Positions 27,311 to 35,880 of a stretch of 64,000 nucleotides of DNA are shown piece by piece (position 1 is the first letter of the stretch; the number at the start of each line of letters is the position of its first letter). Origin of the DNA: an uncultured Cellulophaga sp. (GTDB taxonomy: Bacteria > Bacteroidota > Bacteroidia > Flavobacteriales > Flavobacteriaceae); contig CANMEI010000004.1 in assembly GCA_947496695.1 (NCBI GenBank), forward strand, positions 248,001 to 312,000, in the 5' to 3' direction. Made by a program: the position numbers and the translations under genes. The notes beneath the pieces are model-generated. The model had not been told where the DNA came from and did not search any database. It saw only the letters and a program-made list of their open reading frames with translations.

Positions 27311-27342
27311 AAAGGGATAATCTAATTAAAGATTATCCCTTT
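27311..27342. terminator. Bidirectional intrinsic terminator
   Basis: AAAGGGATAATCT (27311-27323) pairs perfectly with AGATTATCCCTTT (27330-27342), followed by more T. It serves fumC and the convergent gene. Confidence 0.85.
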
Positions 27343-27369
27343 TTTGTTAATGGATAGTGTGTGTAATTT

Positions 27370-28257
27370 TTATTTTAAAGTAAACTTACTAGTTCCTAAT
27401 AATTTAAGCTTGTTATCATATACATTAACCATATAGTTTCCTTTTTGGAAATCACTAGCTGGCTTATTAATATAATCACAAACATCTAATGCTTTATTCT
27501 CATAGTAAAAAGCTGTTGCTTTGCTATATGTTACTGAAGCACCAGATTCTGCTGTTTTAGAGTAACTTTCACCTAAAACATTACCTTGAGGGTCTAATAC
27601 CTCAATATAAAATTCCTTATCACCAGCTTGAGCAATACTATTGTTTGTTAATGTAAAACAAACCTTAAACTTATCTGTTGCTCCTGCTCTTGAAGTAGAA
27701 ACTAATTTACCACTATTACGTTCTTTAACTGCATCAACAGCTAATTTAGAAATATTTAATGCAGAACCTCTTTCAACAACATCAGCTAACTGAGTGTTTT
27801 GTACTACTAATGAATCATTAAAAACAGTTTGTTTTTCTAATTCAACATAAGTACTATCTCTTTCCATTGCTATCATAGCATTAGAACGAGTTAAAGAGTC
27901 TACTTTTCTAATTAAACGATCTCTATCTCTAGTTAATACAGTAACCTGTCTTCTATATTTACCTAAAGCTGAAATATCTAATTTCATAGTTTTAACAGAA
28001 TCGATATACTTTGCAATATTATCTCTAGCTGTCACTAATTCTTCATTAGTAGCATTACTTTCTAAAATTGCTTTATCATATTCTGATCTTAAGCTCGTTA
28101 AATCTTGTACTACTGCATCTTTTTCATTGGTTAGTTTAGTAGCGTTATCTTGCTTGTCTTTATATAGACTTACCGTATAAAATACTAACCCTACCAGTAA
28201 TAATAGTAAAAGACCTGCTATTACCTTTAGTCCATTGTTGCTTTTAGTTTCTGCCAT
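27370..28257 (-). CDS. Membrane-anchored coiled-coil protein, unknown
   Basis: A 295-residue protein with a short cytoplasmic start, one membrane span (residues 11-29, VIAGLLLLLLVGLVFYTVS) and a long coiled coil (about 35-165) rich in Asp, Lys, Leu and Asn heptads. It ends in a C-terminal beta domain (about 190-295: KFKVCFTLTNNSIAQAGDKEFYIEVLDPQG, NYMVNVYDNKLKLLGTSKFTL) that looks like an Ig-like sandwich. The topology suggests a periplasmic stalk and head. Similar proteins are widespread in flavobacteria with no experimental function I know of; labels linking them to chromosome partitioning are unreliable. Confidence 0.8.
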   Translation of the reverse strand: MAETKSNNGLKVIAGLLLLLLVGLVFYTVSLYKDKQDNATKLTNEKDAVVQDLTSLRSEYDKAILESNATNEELVTARDNIAKYIDSVKTMKLDISALGKYRRQVTVLTRDRDRLIRKVDSLTRSNAMIAMERDSTYVELEKQTVFNDSLVVQNTQLADVVERGSALNISKLAVDAVKERNSGKLVSTSRAGATDKFKVCFTLTNNSIAQAGDKEFYIEVLDPQGNVLGESYSKTAESGASVTYSKATAFYYENKALDVCDYINKPASDFQKGNYMVNVYDNKLKLLGTSKFTLK

Positions 28258-28380
28258 AATTTTAAAAATTAAAATTTATTTTAGTTATACTTCATAAATG
28301 AAGCTGTTTGTTTGTATCGGAAATATATACGATAAATTTCAATTTTTAGATTTTTTGTCTAAAAAAAGTTCGTCAAATCA

Positions 28381-28412
28381 TTAACTTTATCAATAAATTG
28401 ATAAAGAGTTAA
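28381..28412. repeat. Inverted repeat in the divergent spacer
   Basis: CTTTATCAA (28385-28393) and TTGATAAAG (28398-28406) form a perfect 9-bp stem with a TAAA loop, and outer TTAA arms continue it with a two-base bulge. It lies between the coiled-coil gene and the decayed GNAT gene, without a clear T-tract. It could be an operator or an old terminator. The rest of 28258-28426 shows nothing recognisable. Confidence 0.4.
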
Positions 28413-28426
28413 TATTAGTTTTTACA

Positions 28427-28861
28427 ATTCCATTTAAACCTTAACATGCCAGTAATTTTAAAAACTTAAATATTACTTGGGTTAAAAAAACACTTTCATA
28501 TTGAAAATAAGGGTGTTAAACTTCTTGAATACTATAAATATAATATACTTAAAAAAGGAAGTTTAATTTTTATTACTAAACATAATAAAAATGTGGCTGG
28601 TTGGTTTTCTTTTTTTTTAAAATTGATAATTTAACCTATGAATTAGAAAAAATGGCTATTAATAAAATTTGTCTAGGTCAAAAAATGTATAAAAACTTTT
28701 AAAATTTGCTAAAAAAAAGTAAATGGGATAAAATAATACTGTATTAAAGCATAAAACTTTTACATGCTTTATATCTTTATAAAAAATAGAGCTTCATTTA
28801 AGTTGAAGCTGAAAAAAAATTACCTTATAAAAGAAGTAATATTAAAATGGAACTAAAATTA
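28427..28861 (+). pseudogene. Decayed GNAT-family N-acetyltransferase
   Basis: This apparent gap translates, with shifts, into a recognisable acetyltransferase. Frame 28427 reads IPFKP-stop-HASNFKNLNITWVKK. After a +1 shift near 28502 it continues ENKGVKLLEYYKYNILKKGS and the beta strand LIFITKHNKNVAGWFSF. After a slip in the T-run at about 28611-28618 it returns to the first frame with YELEKMAINK, then KWDKIILY, LLHALYLYKK, and finally VEAEK, PYKRSNIKMELKL. The order matches the ELEKMAV, acetyl-CoA loop, LY-x(3)-L-x(2)-AI-x-LYKK and SNIKMEL segments of YoaP/MarR-fused-type GNATs. Stop codons at 28442, 28700, 28745, 28787 and 28799 show it cannot be expressed. The acetyl-CoA loop itself (Q-x-x-G) has eroded to CLGQKMYKN. 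Confidence 0.8.
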
Positions 28862-28881
28862 AATATAAACAATAATCTATT

Positions 28882-29685
28882 ATGAAGAAGTTAGCTCAAT
28901 TTGCACTAATTGGCATCTTATTAACTGGATGTAAAGAAAATAAGAAGAAGGAAGCAGAAAGCTCTACTAGTAAAGTAACTTACAATACTTCTAAAGAAGT
29001 TTCTCAAATTGAACCAGGGTTAACAATTACACCTATAGAGCATGCATCTACCGTGCTACAATGGGGAGAAACCACAATTTACATAGACCCTGTAGGTGGT
29101 ACTAAAAACTATGAAGGACAAAAAAAACCTGATTTAATTTTAATTACAGACATACATGGTGATCATTTAAATATAGAAACATTAGATAGCTTAGATACTT
29201 CTAAAGCTAAATTTATTGTTCCTAAAGCTGTTGCCGAAATATTATCTGAAGGTTTTGCTCCAAAATTAAATATTTTAGATAATGATGAAACTAAAGAAAT
29301 GTACGGCATTAGCATAACTGCTATACCAATGTATAATTTACGTAAAGAAGCTTTAAAATTTCACCCCGATGGTCGTGGCAACGGGTATCTGTTAGAAAAA
29401 GATGGAGAAAGAGTTTATTTTTCTGGTGATACAGAAGATATTCCTGAAATGCGTAATTTAAAAGATATAGATATTTCTTTTATATGCATGAACCTACCCT
29501 ATACTATGACTGAAGAAAGCGCCGCTAATGCAGTTTTAGATTTCAAGCCTAAAAAAGTATACCCGTACCATTACAGAGGAAAGCCTGATATTAGTGATGT
29601 TGCTAAGTTTAAAAAATTAGTAAATGAAGGAGACCCAAATATTGAAGTTATTCAATTAGATTGGTACCCAAATGAAGATTATTAA
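28882..29685 (+). CDS. MBL-fold metallohydrolase lipoprotein (UlaG-like)
   Basis: A 267-residue protein with a lipobox (LLTGC, Cys 17) and then a metallo-beta-lactamase fold. The metal motif is TDIHGDHLN, preceded by the TIYIDPVGG strand; VYFSGDTEDIPEM gives the bridging Asp and YPYHYRGKP the last His. The motif THxHxDH appears here as TDIHGDH, losing the first His, so metal occupancy may differ from typical members. Its N-terminal Cys places it on a membrane, probably periplasm-facing. It starts 21 bases after the last conserved codon of the GNAT remnant. Confidence 0.88.
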   Translation: MKKLAQFALIGILLTGCKENKKKEAESSTSKVTYNTSKEVSQIEPGLTITPIEHASTVLQWGETTIYIDPVGGTKNYEGQKKPDLILITDIHGDHLNIETLDSLDTSKAKFIVPKAVAEILSEGFAPKLNILDNDETKEMYGISITAIPMYNLRKEALKFHPDGRGNGYLLEKDGERVYFSGDTEDIPEMRNLKDIDISFICMNLPYTMTEESAANAVLDFKPKKVYPYHYRGKPDISDVAKFKKLVNEGDPNIEVIQLDWYPNEDY

Positions 29686-29704
29686 AATATAATTATTACG
29701 CTAT

Positions 29705-29740
29705 AAAAAAGCTCCTAAGAAATTTCTTAGGAGCTTTTTT
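29705..29740. terminator. Bidirectional intrinsic terminator
   Basis: A perfect palindrome, AAAAAAGCTCCTAAGAAA followed by TTTCTTAGGAGCTTTTTT, between convergent genes. Confidence 0.88.
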
Positions 29741-29761
29741 TATAATTTAAATTGATTTTAA

Positions 29762-31453
29762 TTATCGAATCAACTTTTTATACTTAATACGCTTTGGCAT
29801 TAAATCACCACCCAAACGTTTTTTCTTATTTTCTTCATAATCAGAGAATGACCCTTCAAAGAAATATACTTGAGAATCACCTTCAAAAGCCAATATGTGT
29901 GTACAAATACGATCTAAAAACCAACGGTCGTGAGAAATAACTACAGCACACCCCGCAAAATTTTCTAAACCTTCTTCTAAAGCTCTCAATGTATTTACAT
30001 CAAGATCATTGGTCGGCTCATCCAAAAGTAAAACATTACCTTCTTCTTTTAAGGTCATTGCTAAATGCAAACGGTTACGCTCACCACCAGAAAGCATACT
30101 TACTTTTTTATTCTGTTCACTTCCTGAAAAATTAAACCTACTTAAATAAGCTCTAGAATTAACCTGACGACCACCCATCATAACCAATTCTTGTTCATCA
30201 CTAAAATTTTGCCATATTGTTTTTTCAGGATCAATATTTGAATGCGCTTGATCTACGTATGCAATTTTTGCAGTTTCACCAACCACGAATTCTCCTTTAT
30301 CAGGAGTTTCCTCACCCATTACCATTCTAAATATTGTAGTTTTACCAGCACCATTTGGCCCTATAACACCTACAATACCAGCCTGTGGTAAGCTAAAGTT
30401 TAAATCTTCATATAGTAATTTATCACCAAATGCTTTACTTACACCCTTTGCTTCAATTACATTAGTACCCAAACGAGGTCCATTAGGTATGTAAATTTCT
30501 AAATTTTCATCAAGTTGTTTTTGATCTTGACTCATTAATTTATCATAATTCTTCAAACGTGCTTTTTGCTTTGTTTGACGACCTTTTGCACCTTGTCGCA
30601 CCCATTCTAACTCTCGTTCTAATGTTTTTTGACGTTTTGAAGCAACTTTGCTTTCATCAGCCATACGTGAAGATTTTTGATCTAACCAGCTAGAGTAGTT
30701 TCCTTTCCATGGAATACCTTCTCCTCTATCTAACTCTAAAATCCACCCTGCAACATTATCTAAAAAGTATCTATCGTGCGTTACTGCAATTACAGTTCCT
30801 TTGTAAGCCGCTAAATGATGCTCTAACCAATGTACAGATTCTGCATCTAAATGGTTCGTAGGTTCATCTAAAAGTAAAATTTCTGGTTCTTGTAATAATA
30901 AACGACATAAAGCAACACGTCTGCGTTCACCACCTGAAAGTACTCCAATTTTTTTATCAGAATCTGGTGTACGCAAAGCATCCATCGCAATTTCTAATTT
31001 TGTATCTAATTCCCAAGCGTTAGAAGCATCTATTTGGTCTTGTAGTTCTGCTTGACGAGCCATAAGCTTGTCCATTTTATCAGCATCAGAATATACTTCC
31101 TCTAAACCAAACATATCGTTGATTTTGTTGTATTCGTCAAGAATAGCAACAGTTTCTGCAACACCTTCTTTTACAACTTCTAAAACCGTTTTTTCTTCAT
31201 CAAGCTTTGGTTCTTGTTCTAAATAACCAACATTATAACCAGGAGAGAATACCACATCTCCTTGAAAATTTTTATCAACTCCCGCTATAATTTTCAAAAG
31301 CGTTGATTTACCTGAACCATTCAGTCCTAAAATTCCAATTTTAGCGCCATAGAAAAAACTTAAATATATATTTTTAAGTACAGGTGTATTTGCTGTTTTG
31401 AAGGTTTTGGTAACCCCAGACATTGAGAAAATTACTTTCTTATCGTCAGACAT
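29762..31453 (-). CDS. ettA: Energy-dependent translational throttle protein EttA (ABC-F)
   Basis: A 563-residue ABC-F ATPase with two nucleotide-binding domains and no membrane segment. The first has Walker A GLNGSGKST (residues 43-51), signature LSGGERRR and Walker B LLLDEPTNHLD. The linker (about 245-320) is basic and helical (RQGAKGRQTKQKARL). The second has GPNGAGKTT, LSGGERNR and LLLDEPTNDLD. Length, the phrase WVRQGAKGRQTKQKARL and the Arg/Lys-rich end match EttA, which binds the ribosomal E site and gates the first elongation steps according to ATP/ADP. It is transcribed toward the terminator shared with the MBL gene. Confidence 0.95.
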   Translation of the reverse strand: MSDDKKVIFSMSGVTKTFKTANTPVLKNIYLSFFYGAKIGILGLNGSGKSTLLKIIAGVDKNFQGDVVFSPGYNVGYLEQEPKLDEEKTVLEVVKEGVAETVAILDEYNKINDMFGLEEVYSDADKMDKLMARQAELQDQIDASNAWELDTKLEIAMDALRTPDSDKKIGVLSGGERRRVALCRLLLQEPEILLLDEPTNHLDAESVHWLEHHLAAYKGTVIAVTHDRYFLDNVAGWILELDRGEGIPWKGNYSSWLDQKSSRMADESKVASKRQKTLERELEWVRQGAKGRQTKQKARLKNYDKLMSQDQKQLDENLEIYIPNGPRLGTNVIEAKGVSKAFGDKLLYEDLNFSLPQAGIVGVIGPNGAGKTTIFRMVMGEETPDKGEFVVGETAKIAYVDQAHSNIDPEKTIWQNFSDEQELVMMGGRQVNSRAYLSRFNFSGSEQNKKVSMLSGGERNRLHLAMTLKEEGNVLLLDEPTNDLDVNTLRALEEGLENFAGCAVVISHDRWFLDRICTHILAFEGDSQVYFFEGSFSDYEENKKKRLGGDLMPKRIKYKKLIR

Positions 31454-31524
31454 AATATTAAAATGTGTTAGGTGAAATAAAAAACAAACTAATTAATAGT
31501 GATAATTTTTAGAGTTTTAATGAA

Positions 31525-31707
31525 CTAAACTCTTCCTTTAAGTGCATTAAAAACCCATGCTATAGCTAAAAAACCTACTCCGACCGCTGCAAAACCATAT
31601 CCAGCTACTTCATAATAGCGAAAAGCTCCAAGAGCTATTAAAGACAGTCCTACAAAAATCATTATAAATGTTGCCCAAGAAAGCACCGTATTTTTATTCA
31701 TTCCCAT
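31525..31707 (-). CDS. Small two-span membrane protein (CAL67264-like)
   Basis: A 60-residue protein of two hydrophobic spans (about 9-28 and 35-54) separated by a short loop (RYYEVAG). It begins MGMNKNTVLSW and ends NALKGRV. From memory this resembles the CAL67264 family, a small membrane protein confined to flavobacteria with no known role. It lies 71 bases upstream of ettA on the same strand. Confidence 0.65.
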   Translation of the reverse strand: MGMNKNTVLSWATFIMIFVGLSLIALGAFRYYEVAGYGFAAVGVGFLAIAWVFNALKGRV

Positions 31708-31787
31708 AATATCTTTTACATTTTGTTAGTTGGTAACGCCAAATATCGTTATTTTAAAGGAATTTAATAGTTAGAAAAAAGTAAAAA

Positions 31788-32771
31788 TTAATTCTCAAAA
31801 GGAAATATTACTCCTGCTTTAACTCTTACTTCATCAATTAAACTAATTAAATCTTTACTGTTTTGATGACTCCATAAATCACTTTCTATTTTATTTGCTT
31901 TTATACACTTTTGAACCTCAAGTATTTCGTAATAAAACCCTTTCCCTTTAGTTGGTAAGTCATAATGAGTAACCTCCCCTCCTTTTTCTATAGAATACCC
32001 TTGTGTTTCATGCCATTTAGGGTTAATAAAAATATTTCCGTTAATACCTGAAATTGTAGCTTTCATTTCTGATTTCGAGTTTAAACCACTATACAACATA
32101 GCTTGTGCATTTTCAAAATCAAAAATCATTGATGTTTGCATTTCTATTCCTGTTTTATACATTTTAGAAAACGCTTGTATTGCTTTTGGCTTTCCTTGTA
32201 ATAAATAAGATAAAAATATTGGGTATATACCAATATCTAAAAGGGAACCACCTGCCAAATCTGGATTTAATAATCTACCCTCTTCTGCTCTATCAAGGGC
32301 TGGAAAAGCAAAATCTGCATGTATATATTTTATAGCACCTATTTTTCCTTCTGCTAATAGTTCTTTAATTTTTACTATTGATGGATTAAATCGTGTCCAG
32401 AGTGCTTCCATTAAAAACACATTATTTTTTTTAGCAACATTAATCATTTCAGACACTTCATTTAAATTCACGCCTAATGGTTTTTCGCACAAAATGTGTT
32501 TCCCTTTTTCCATTGCCTCAATAGCAATACTTGCATGAAAAGAATGTGGTGTTGCTATATAAATAACATCAACCAACTCACTTTCCATAAGCTCTTGATA
32601 ATTACCAAATGCATTTTCAACATTATATTGTATAGCAAATTTTTTTGATTTTTCAATACTTCTAGATGCAACAGCAGTTAGCATTGCCCCTTCTACCAAT
32701 TGTAAATCTTTTACAAATTTATGAGCTATATTACCTAAACCTATAATTCCCCAACGAAGATTTTGTCCCAT
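31788..32771 (-). CDS. Gfo/Idh/MocA-family oxidoreductase
   Basis: A 327-residue cytoplasmic NAD(P)-dependent dehydrogenase. The Rossmann start is RWGIIGLGNIAHKFVKDL. The strand YIATPHSFHASIAIEAMEKGKHILCEKPLG contains the conserved EKP whose Lys acts in catalysis. The C-terminal alpha/beta domain carries GGSLLDIGIYPI with the usual Asp before a Gly-Tyr/His. The substrate is likely a sugar, inositol or dihydrodiol; nothing nearby narrows it. A TAACTTTG -7-like element lies at 32790-32797 on the minus strand, 19 bases upstream. Confidence 0.9.
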   Translation of the reverse strand: MGQNLRWGIIGLGNIAHKFVKDLQLVEGAMLTAVASRSIEKSKKFAIQYNVENAFGNYQELMESELVDVIYIATPHSFHASIAIEAMEKGKHILCEKPLGVNLNEVSEMINVAKKNNVFLMEALWTRFNPSIVKIKELLAEGKIGAIKYIHADFAFPALDRAEEGRLLNPDLAGGSLLDIGIYPIFLSYLLQGKPKAIQAFSKMYKTGIEMQTSMIFDFENAQAMLYSGLNSKSEMKATISGINGNIFINPKWHETQGYSIEKGGEVTHYDLPTKGKGFYYEILEVQKCIKANKIESDLWSHQNSKDLISLIDEVRVKAGVIFPFEN

Positions 32772-32852
32772 AATATTAAATTAGTTTTTCAAAGTTAAAA
32801 AATATTACACCTTATCTTTATCTTTATCCCTCTTAAAGAAATTACATAACTA

Positions 32853-34481
32853 ATGGATATCAACTTCAACAAAAACGAAGATCATAATAAATTACTTCTT
32901 TCTGAATTAAAAAGACGATTAGCTAAAGTAAAATTAGGTGGTGGCAAAAGCAGAATAGAAAAACAGCATGCACAAGGTAAAATGACCGCTCATGAACGTG
33001 TTGATTATCTTTTGGATGATGCTTCTAAGACTATTGAAATTGGTGCTTTTGTTGGTGATGGCATGTATAAAGAACATGGTGGTTGCCCATCTGGTGGTGT
33101 AATTGTAAAAATAGGATATATTAAAGGCAAACAGTGTATTGTTGTTGCTAATGATGCTACTGTAAAAGCAGGCGCTTGGTTCCCGATTACTGCTAAAAAG
33201 AACTTAAGAGCACAAGAAATTGCTATTGAAAATAAATTACCTATTATTTATTTGGTTGATAGTGCTGGAGTTTATTTGCCTTTACAAGATGAAATTTTTC
33301 CGGATAAAGAACATTTTGGGCGCATTTTTAGAAATAATGCTAAAATGAGCAGTATGGGAATTACACAAATTTCTGCAGTAATGGGTAGTTGTGTTGCTGG
33401 TGGTGCTTACTTACCGATAATGAGCGATGAGGCATTAATTGTAGATAAAACTGCAAGTATATTTTTAGCAGGTAGTTATTTGGTAAAAGCTGCTATTGGT
33501 GAAAGTATTGATAACGAAACACTTGGTGGCGCTACAACGCATTGCGAAATAAGTGGCGTTACCGATTATAAATCTAAAGACGATGCTCATGCTCTTGATA
33601 CCATTAAAAACATCATGAGTAAAATTGGTGGTTTCGAAAAGGCTGGCTACAACCGTATTACCCCTAAAAAACCAAAAAAAGACCCTAAAGATATTTACGG
33701 AATATTACCAAAATCTCGTAGTGACCAATATGATATGATTGAAATTATCAAACGTTTGGTTGATGATTCTGAATTTGAACAATACAAAGAAGGTTACGGA
33801 AAAACAATTTTAACAGGTTACGCTCGTATTGATGGTTGGGCTGTTGGTATTGTTGCTAATCACCGTAAAGTGGTAAAAACTACCAAAGGCGAAATGCAAT
33901 TTGGTGGTGTAATTTATTCAGATAGCGCAGATAAAGCAACTCGATTTATAGCAAACTGTAACCAAAAGAAAATTCCATTAGTGTTTTTACAAGATGTAAC
34001 TGGCTTTATGGTGGGTAGTAAAAGTGAACATGGTGGTATTATTAAAGATGGTGCCAAAATGGTAAATGCCGTTAGTAATTCTGTTGTACCAAAATTCACC
34101 ATTATTATTGGCAATAGTTACGGGGCAGGAAACTATGCTATGTGTGGTAAAGCATACGACCCAAGACTTATTGTTGCTTGGCCAAGTGCAGAGCTTGCAG
34201 TAATGAGTGGTAATTCTGCAGCCAAAGTTTTATTGCAAATTGAAAAAGCATCTTTAAAAAAGAAAGGAGAAGAAATAACTCCTGAAAAAGAAGCCGAACT
34301 CTACGATAAAATTAAAAACAGATACGATAATCAAGTGTCTCCATATTATGCTGCTTCTCGTTTATGGACTGATGCAATTATTGACCCGTTAGATACCAGA
34401 AAATGGATTTCTATGGGTATTGATGCTGCTAATCATGCACCAATTGAAACACCTTTTAATTTAGGGGTTATTCAGGTTTAA
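32853..34481 (+). CDS. Acyl-CoA carboxylase, carboxyltransferase (beta) subunit
   Basis: A 542-residue carboxyltransferase of the propionyl/methylcrotonyl-CoA carboxylase type. The N-terminal crotonase-like half has MTAHERVDYLLDD, VVANDATVKAGAWFP, IIYLVDSAGVYLPLQ and GSCVAGGAYLPIMSDE; the second half has LVFLQDVTGFMVG and IIIGNSYGAGNYAMCGKAYDP with its Gly-rich acyl-CoA site. The sequence LPLQDEIFPDKEHFGRIF is closest in feel to methylcrotonyl-CoA carboxylase beta. It transfers CO2 from biotin to the acyl-CoA. No biotin carboxylase or carrier gene is adjacent. Its stop overlaps the stop of the convergent peptidase. Confidence 0.92.
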   Translation: MDINFNKNEDHNKLLLSELKRRLAKVKLGGGKSRIEKQHAQGKMTAHERVDYLLDDASKTIEIGAFVGDGMYKEHGGCPSGGVIVKIGYIKGKQCIVVANDATVKAGAWFPITAKKNLRAQEIAIENKLPIIYLVDSAGVYLPLQDEIFPDKEHFGRIFRNNAKMSSMGITQISAVMGSCVAGGAYLPIMSDEALIVDKTASIFLAGSYLVKAAIGESIDNETLGGATTHCEISGVTDYKSKDDAHALDTIKNIMSKIGGFEKAGYNRITPKKPKKDPKDIYGILPKSRSDQYDMIEIIKRLVDDSEFEQYKEGYGKTILTGYARIDGWAVGIVANHRKVVKTTKGEMQFGGVIYSDSADKATRFIANCNQKKIPLVFLQDVTGFMVGSKSEHGGIIKDGAKMVNAVSNSVVPKFTIIIGNSYGAGNYAMCGKAYDPRLIVAWPSAELAVMSGNSAAKVLLQIEKASLKKKGEEITPEKEAELYDKIKNRYDNQVSPYYAASRLWTDAIIDPLDTRKWISMGIDAANHAPIETPFNLGVIQV

Positions 34482-35824
34482 TTACCTAAATACTTTTTAA
34501 CTCTAGGAATTAACAGAAGTTCGGTTTGACGACCATTAACATATCTAAATCCGTTTTTACCATAGAAACCAGCTTCTTCAAGCATAATACGAATATCTCT
34601 ATTCCATTCAGGAATTGTGATGGTTGTATTTAATTCTATTGCGTAAACGGTGTTTTTATTTAAAGGATAATTCTCACCATCATCTTTCATAACGCCTCCC
34701 TGAGAATCCCACATTCCAATAGTTGTTCCTGCAGAATGACCATAATTCCCCAAAGGGTGTGTGTAGATTGCAGGTCGTAAACCTGATTCCTTTGCTTCTT
34801 TTAATGATTTTGATAAAATTTCGTTTCCTGTTCGTCCTTCAACCATATTTTTAGTTAAAAAGTCTTGAACTTTATTCCCATCTTTTAAACCATCTATTAA
34901 AAATTTAGGGGCAGATTTTTCTTCTGGTTTTAAAACATAAGCCAATTCTTGACAATCAGTATTCAGTCTTAAATAAGTAATACCAAAATCACAGTGCAAC
35001 AAATCTCCGGGTACAATAGTTAAATCATCTGGCCTGCCAGAAAAAGAATATAAATGATCAACCAACTCTTCACTATTACGTTGTACATCTACCGTTGGAT
35101 GAAACCATGTTTCTAAACCTAAATCTGTCACTTTTTGGCGCATCCACCACTCTACTTCTGTCGTTGTTGTCACACCTGGTGTAATTATTTTTTCTGAGAA
35201 TGCTTCTGAAATTATATCATGTGTAATGTCTACTAATTGGTTGTATATAATCATTTCACGAGGCGTACGCGTTTCTATCCACCTTATAGCCAACTGTTCA
35301 GCTGAGACAACTTTAGAATGCAATTTTTTAGGCAAATAACTCATAAACTCATCATAATCTGTCTTATCTAAACCATCCGCTATGTTATGATCTTTTGAAA
35401 AGTTAAGTCCAATTTTATTCGGGTTTCTTTCTTCTATTAACTCTATTAATCTTTTCCATTGGTCTGGTTGTTTTTCTTTATCCCAAGCGGGTACTATACT
35501 TTCACCAACATTATAACGTGCAACCGCTAATTTTTCAATAGTATTCTTAGTCCTATTTCTATAAAATAAAAGAATTGTTCTTCTGCGAGCATTTAACCAA
35601 GTTGCAGGTAACATTGTTTTAATAACGGGATCTTCATTATACTCCCTAGAAATTACCAACCACATATCTAAACCAGCGGAATCCATAAGTTCAGGAAGTA
35701 ACACATTAAAGCGTTCTTCAAGAATTTCATCAACTACAATTGCTCTTTCATTTTCAGGTAGAATTTGTTGTCCGAAATTATAAGTGCAAAACAACAAACA
35801 AATGGTAAGCGTAAGTATTCTCAT
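34478..35824 (-). CDS. Secreted M24-family metallopeptidase (Xaa-Pro peptidase-like)
   Basis: A 448-residue protein. The ATG at 35824 gives a clean signal peptide (MRILTLTICLLFCTYNFGQQ); the frame continues 11 codons further but that start would bury it. An N-terminal creatinase-like domain (about 25-180) is followed by the pita-bread domain: LHCDFGITYLRLNTD (two metal-binding Asp), GNYGHSAGTTIGM (His), AIELNTTI and IMLEEAGF (Glu). It likely cleaves N-terminal residues before Pro in the periplasm. The last four bases overlap the convergent carboxylase gene. Confidence 0.88.
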   Translation of the reverse strand: MRILTLTICLLFCTYNFGQQILPENERAIVVDEILEERFNVLLPELMDSAGLDMWLVISREYNEDPVIKTMLPATWLNARRRTILLFYRNRTKNTIEKLAVARYNVGESIVPAWDKEKQPDQWKRLIELIEERNPNKIGLNFSKDHNIADGLDKTDYDEFMSYLPKKLHSKVVSAEQLAIRWIETRTPREMIIYNQLVDITHDIISEAFSEKIITPGVTTTTEVEWWMRQKVTDLGLETWFHPTVDVQRNSEELVDHLYSFSGRPDDLTIVPGDLLHCDFGITYLRLNTDCQELAYVLKPEEKSAPKFLIDGLKDGNKVQDFLTKNMVEGRTGNEILSKSLKEAKESGLRPAIYTHPLGNYGHSAGTTIGMWDSQGGVMKDDGENYPLNKNTVYAIELNTTITIPEWNRDIRIMLEEAGFYGKNGFRYVNGRQTELLLIPRVKKYLGN

Positions 35825-35880
35825 AATAGGTTGGTTTTTAAGAACCTGAAAATACAAAATAAAATTAATGCTAAGTATAA

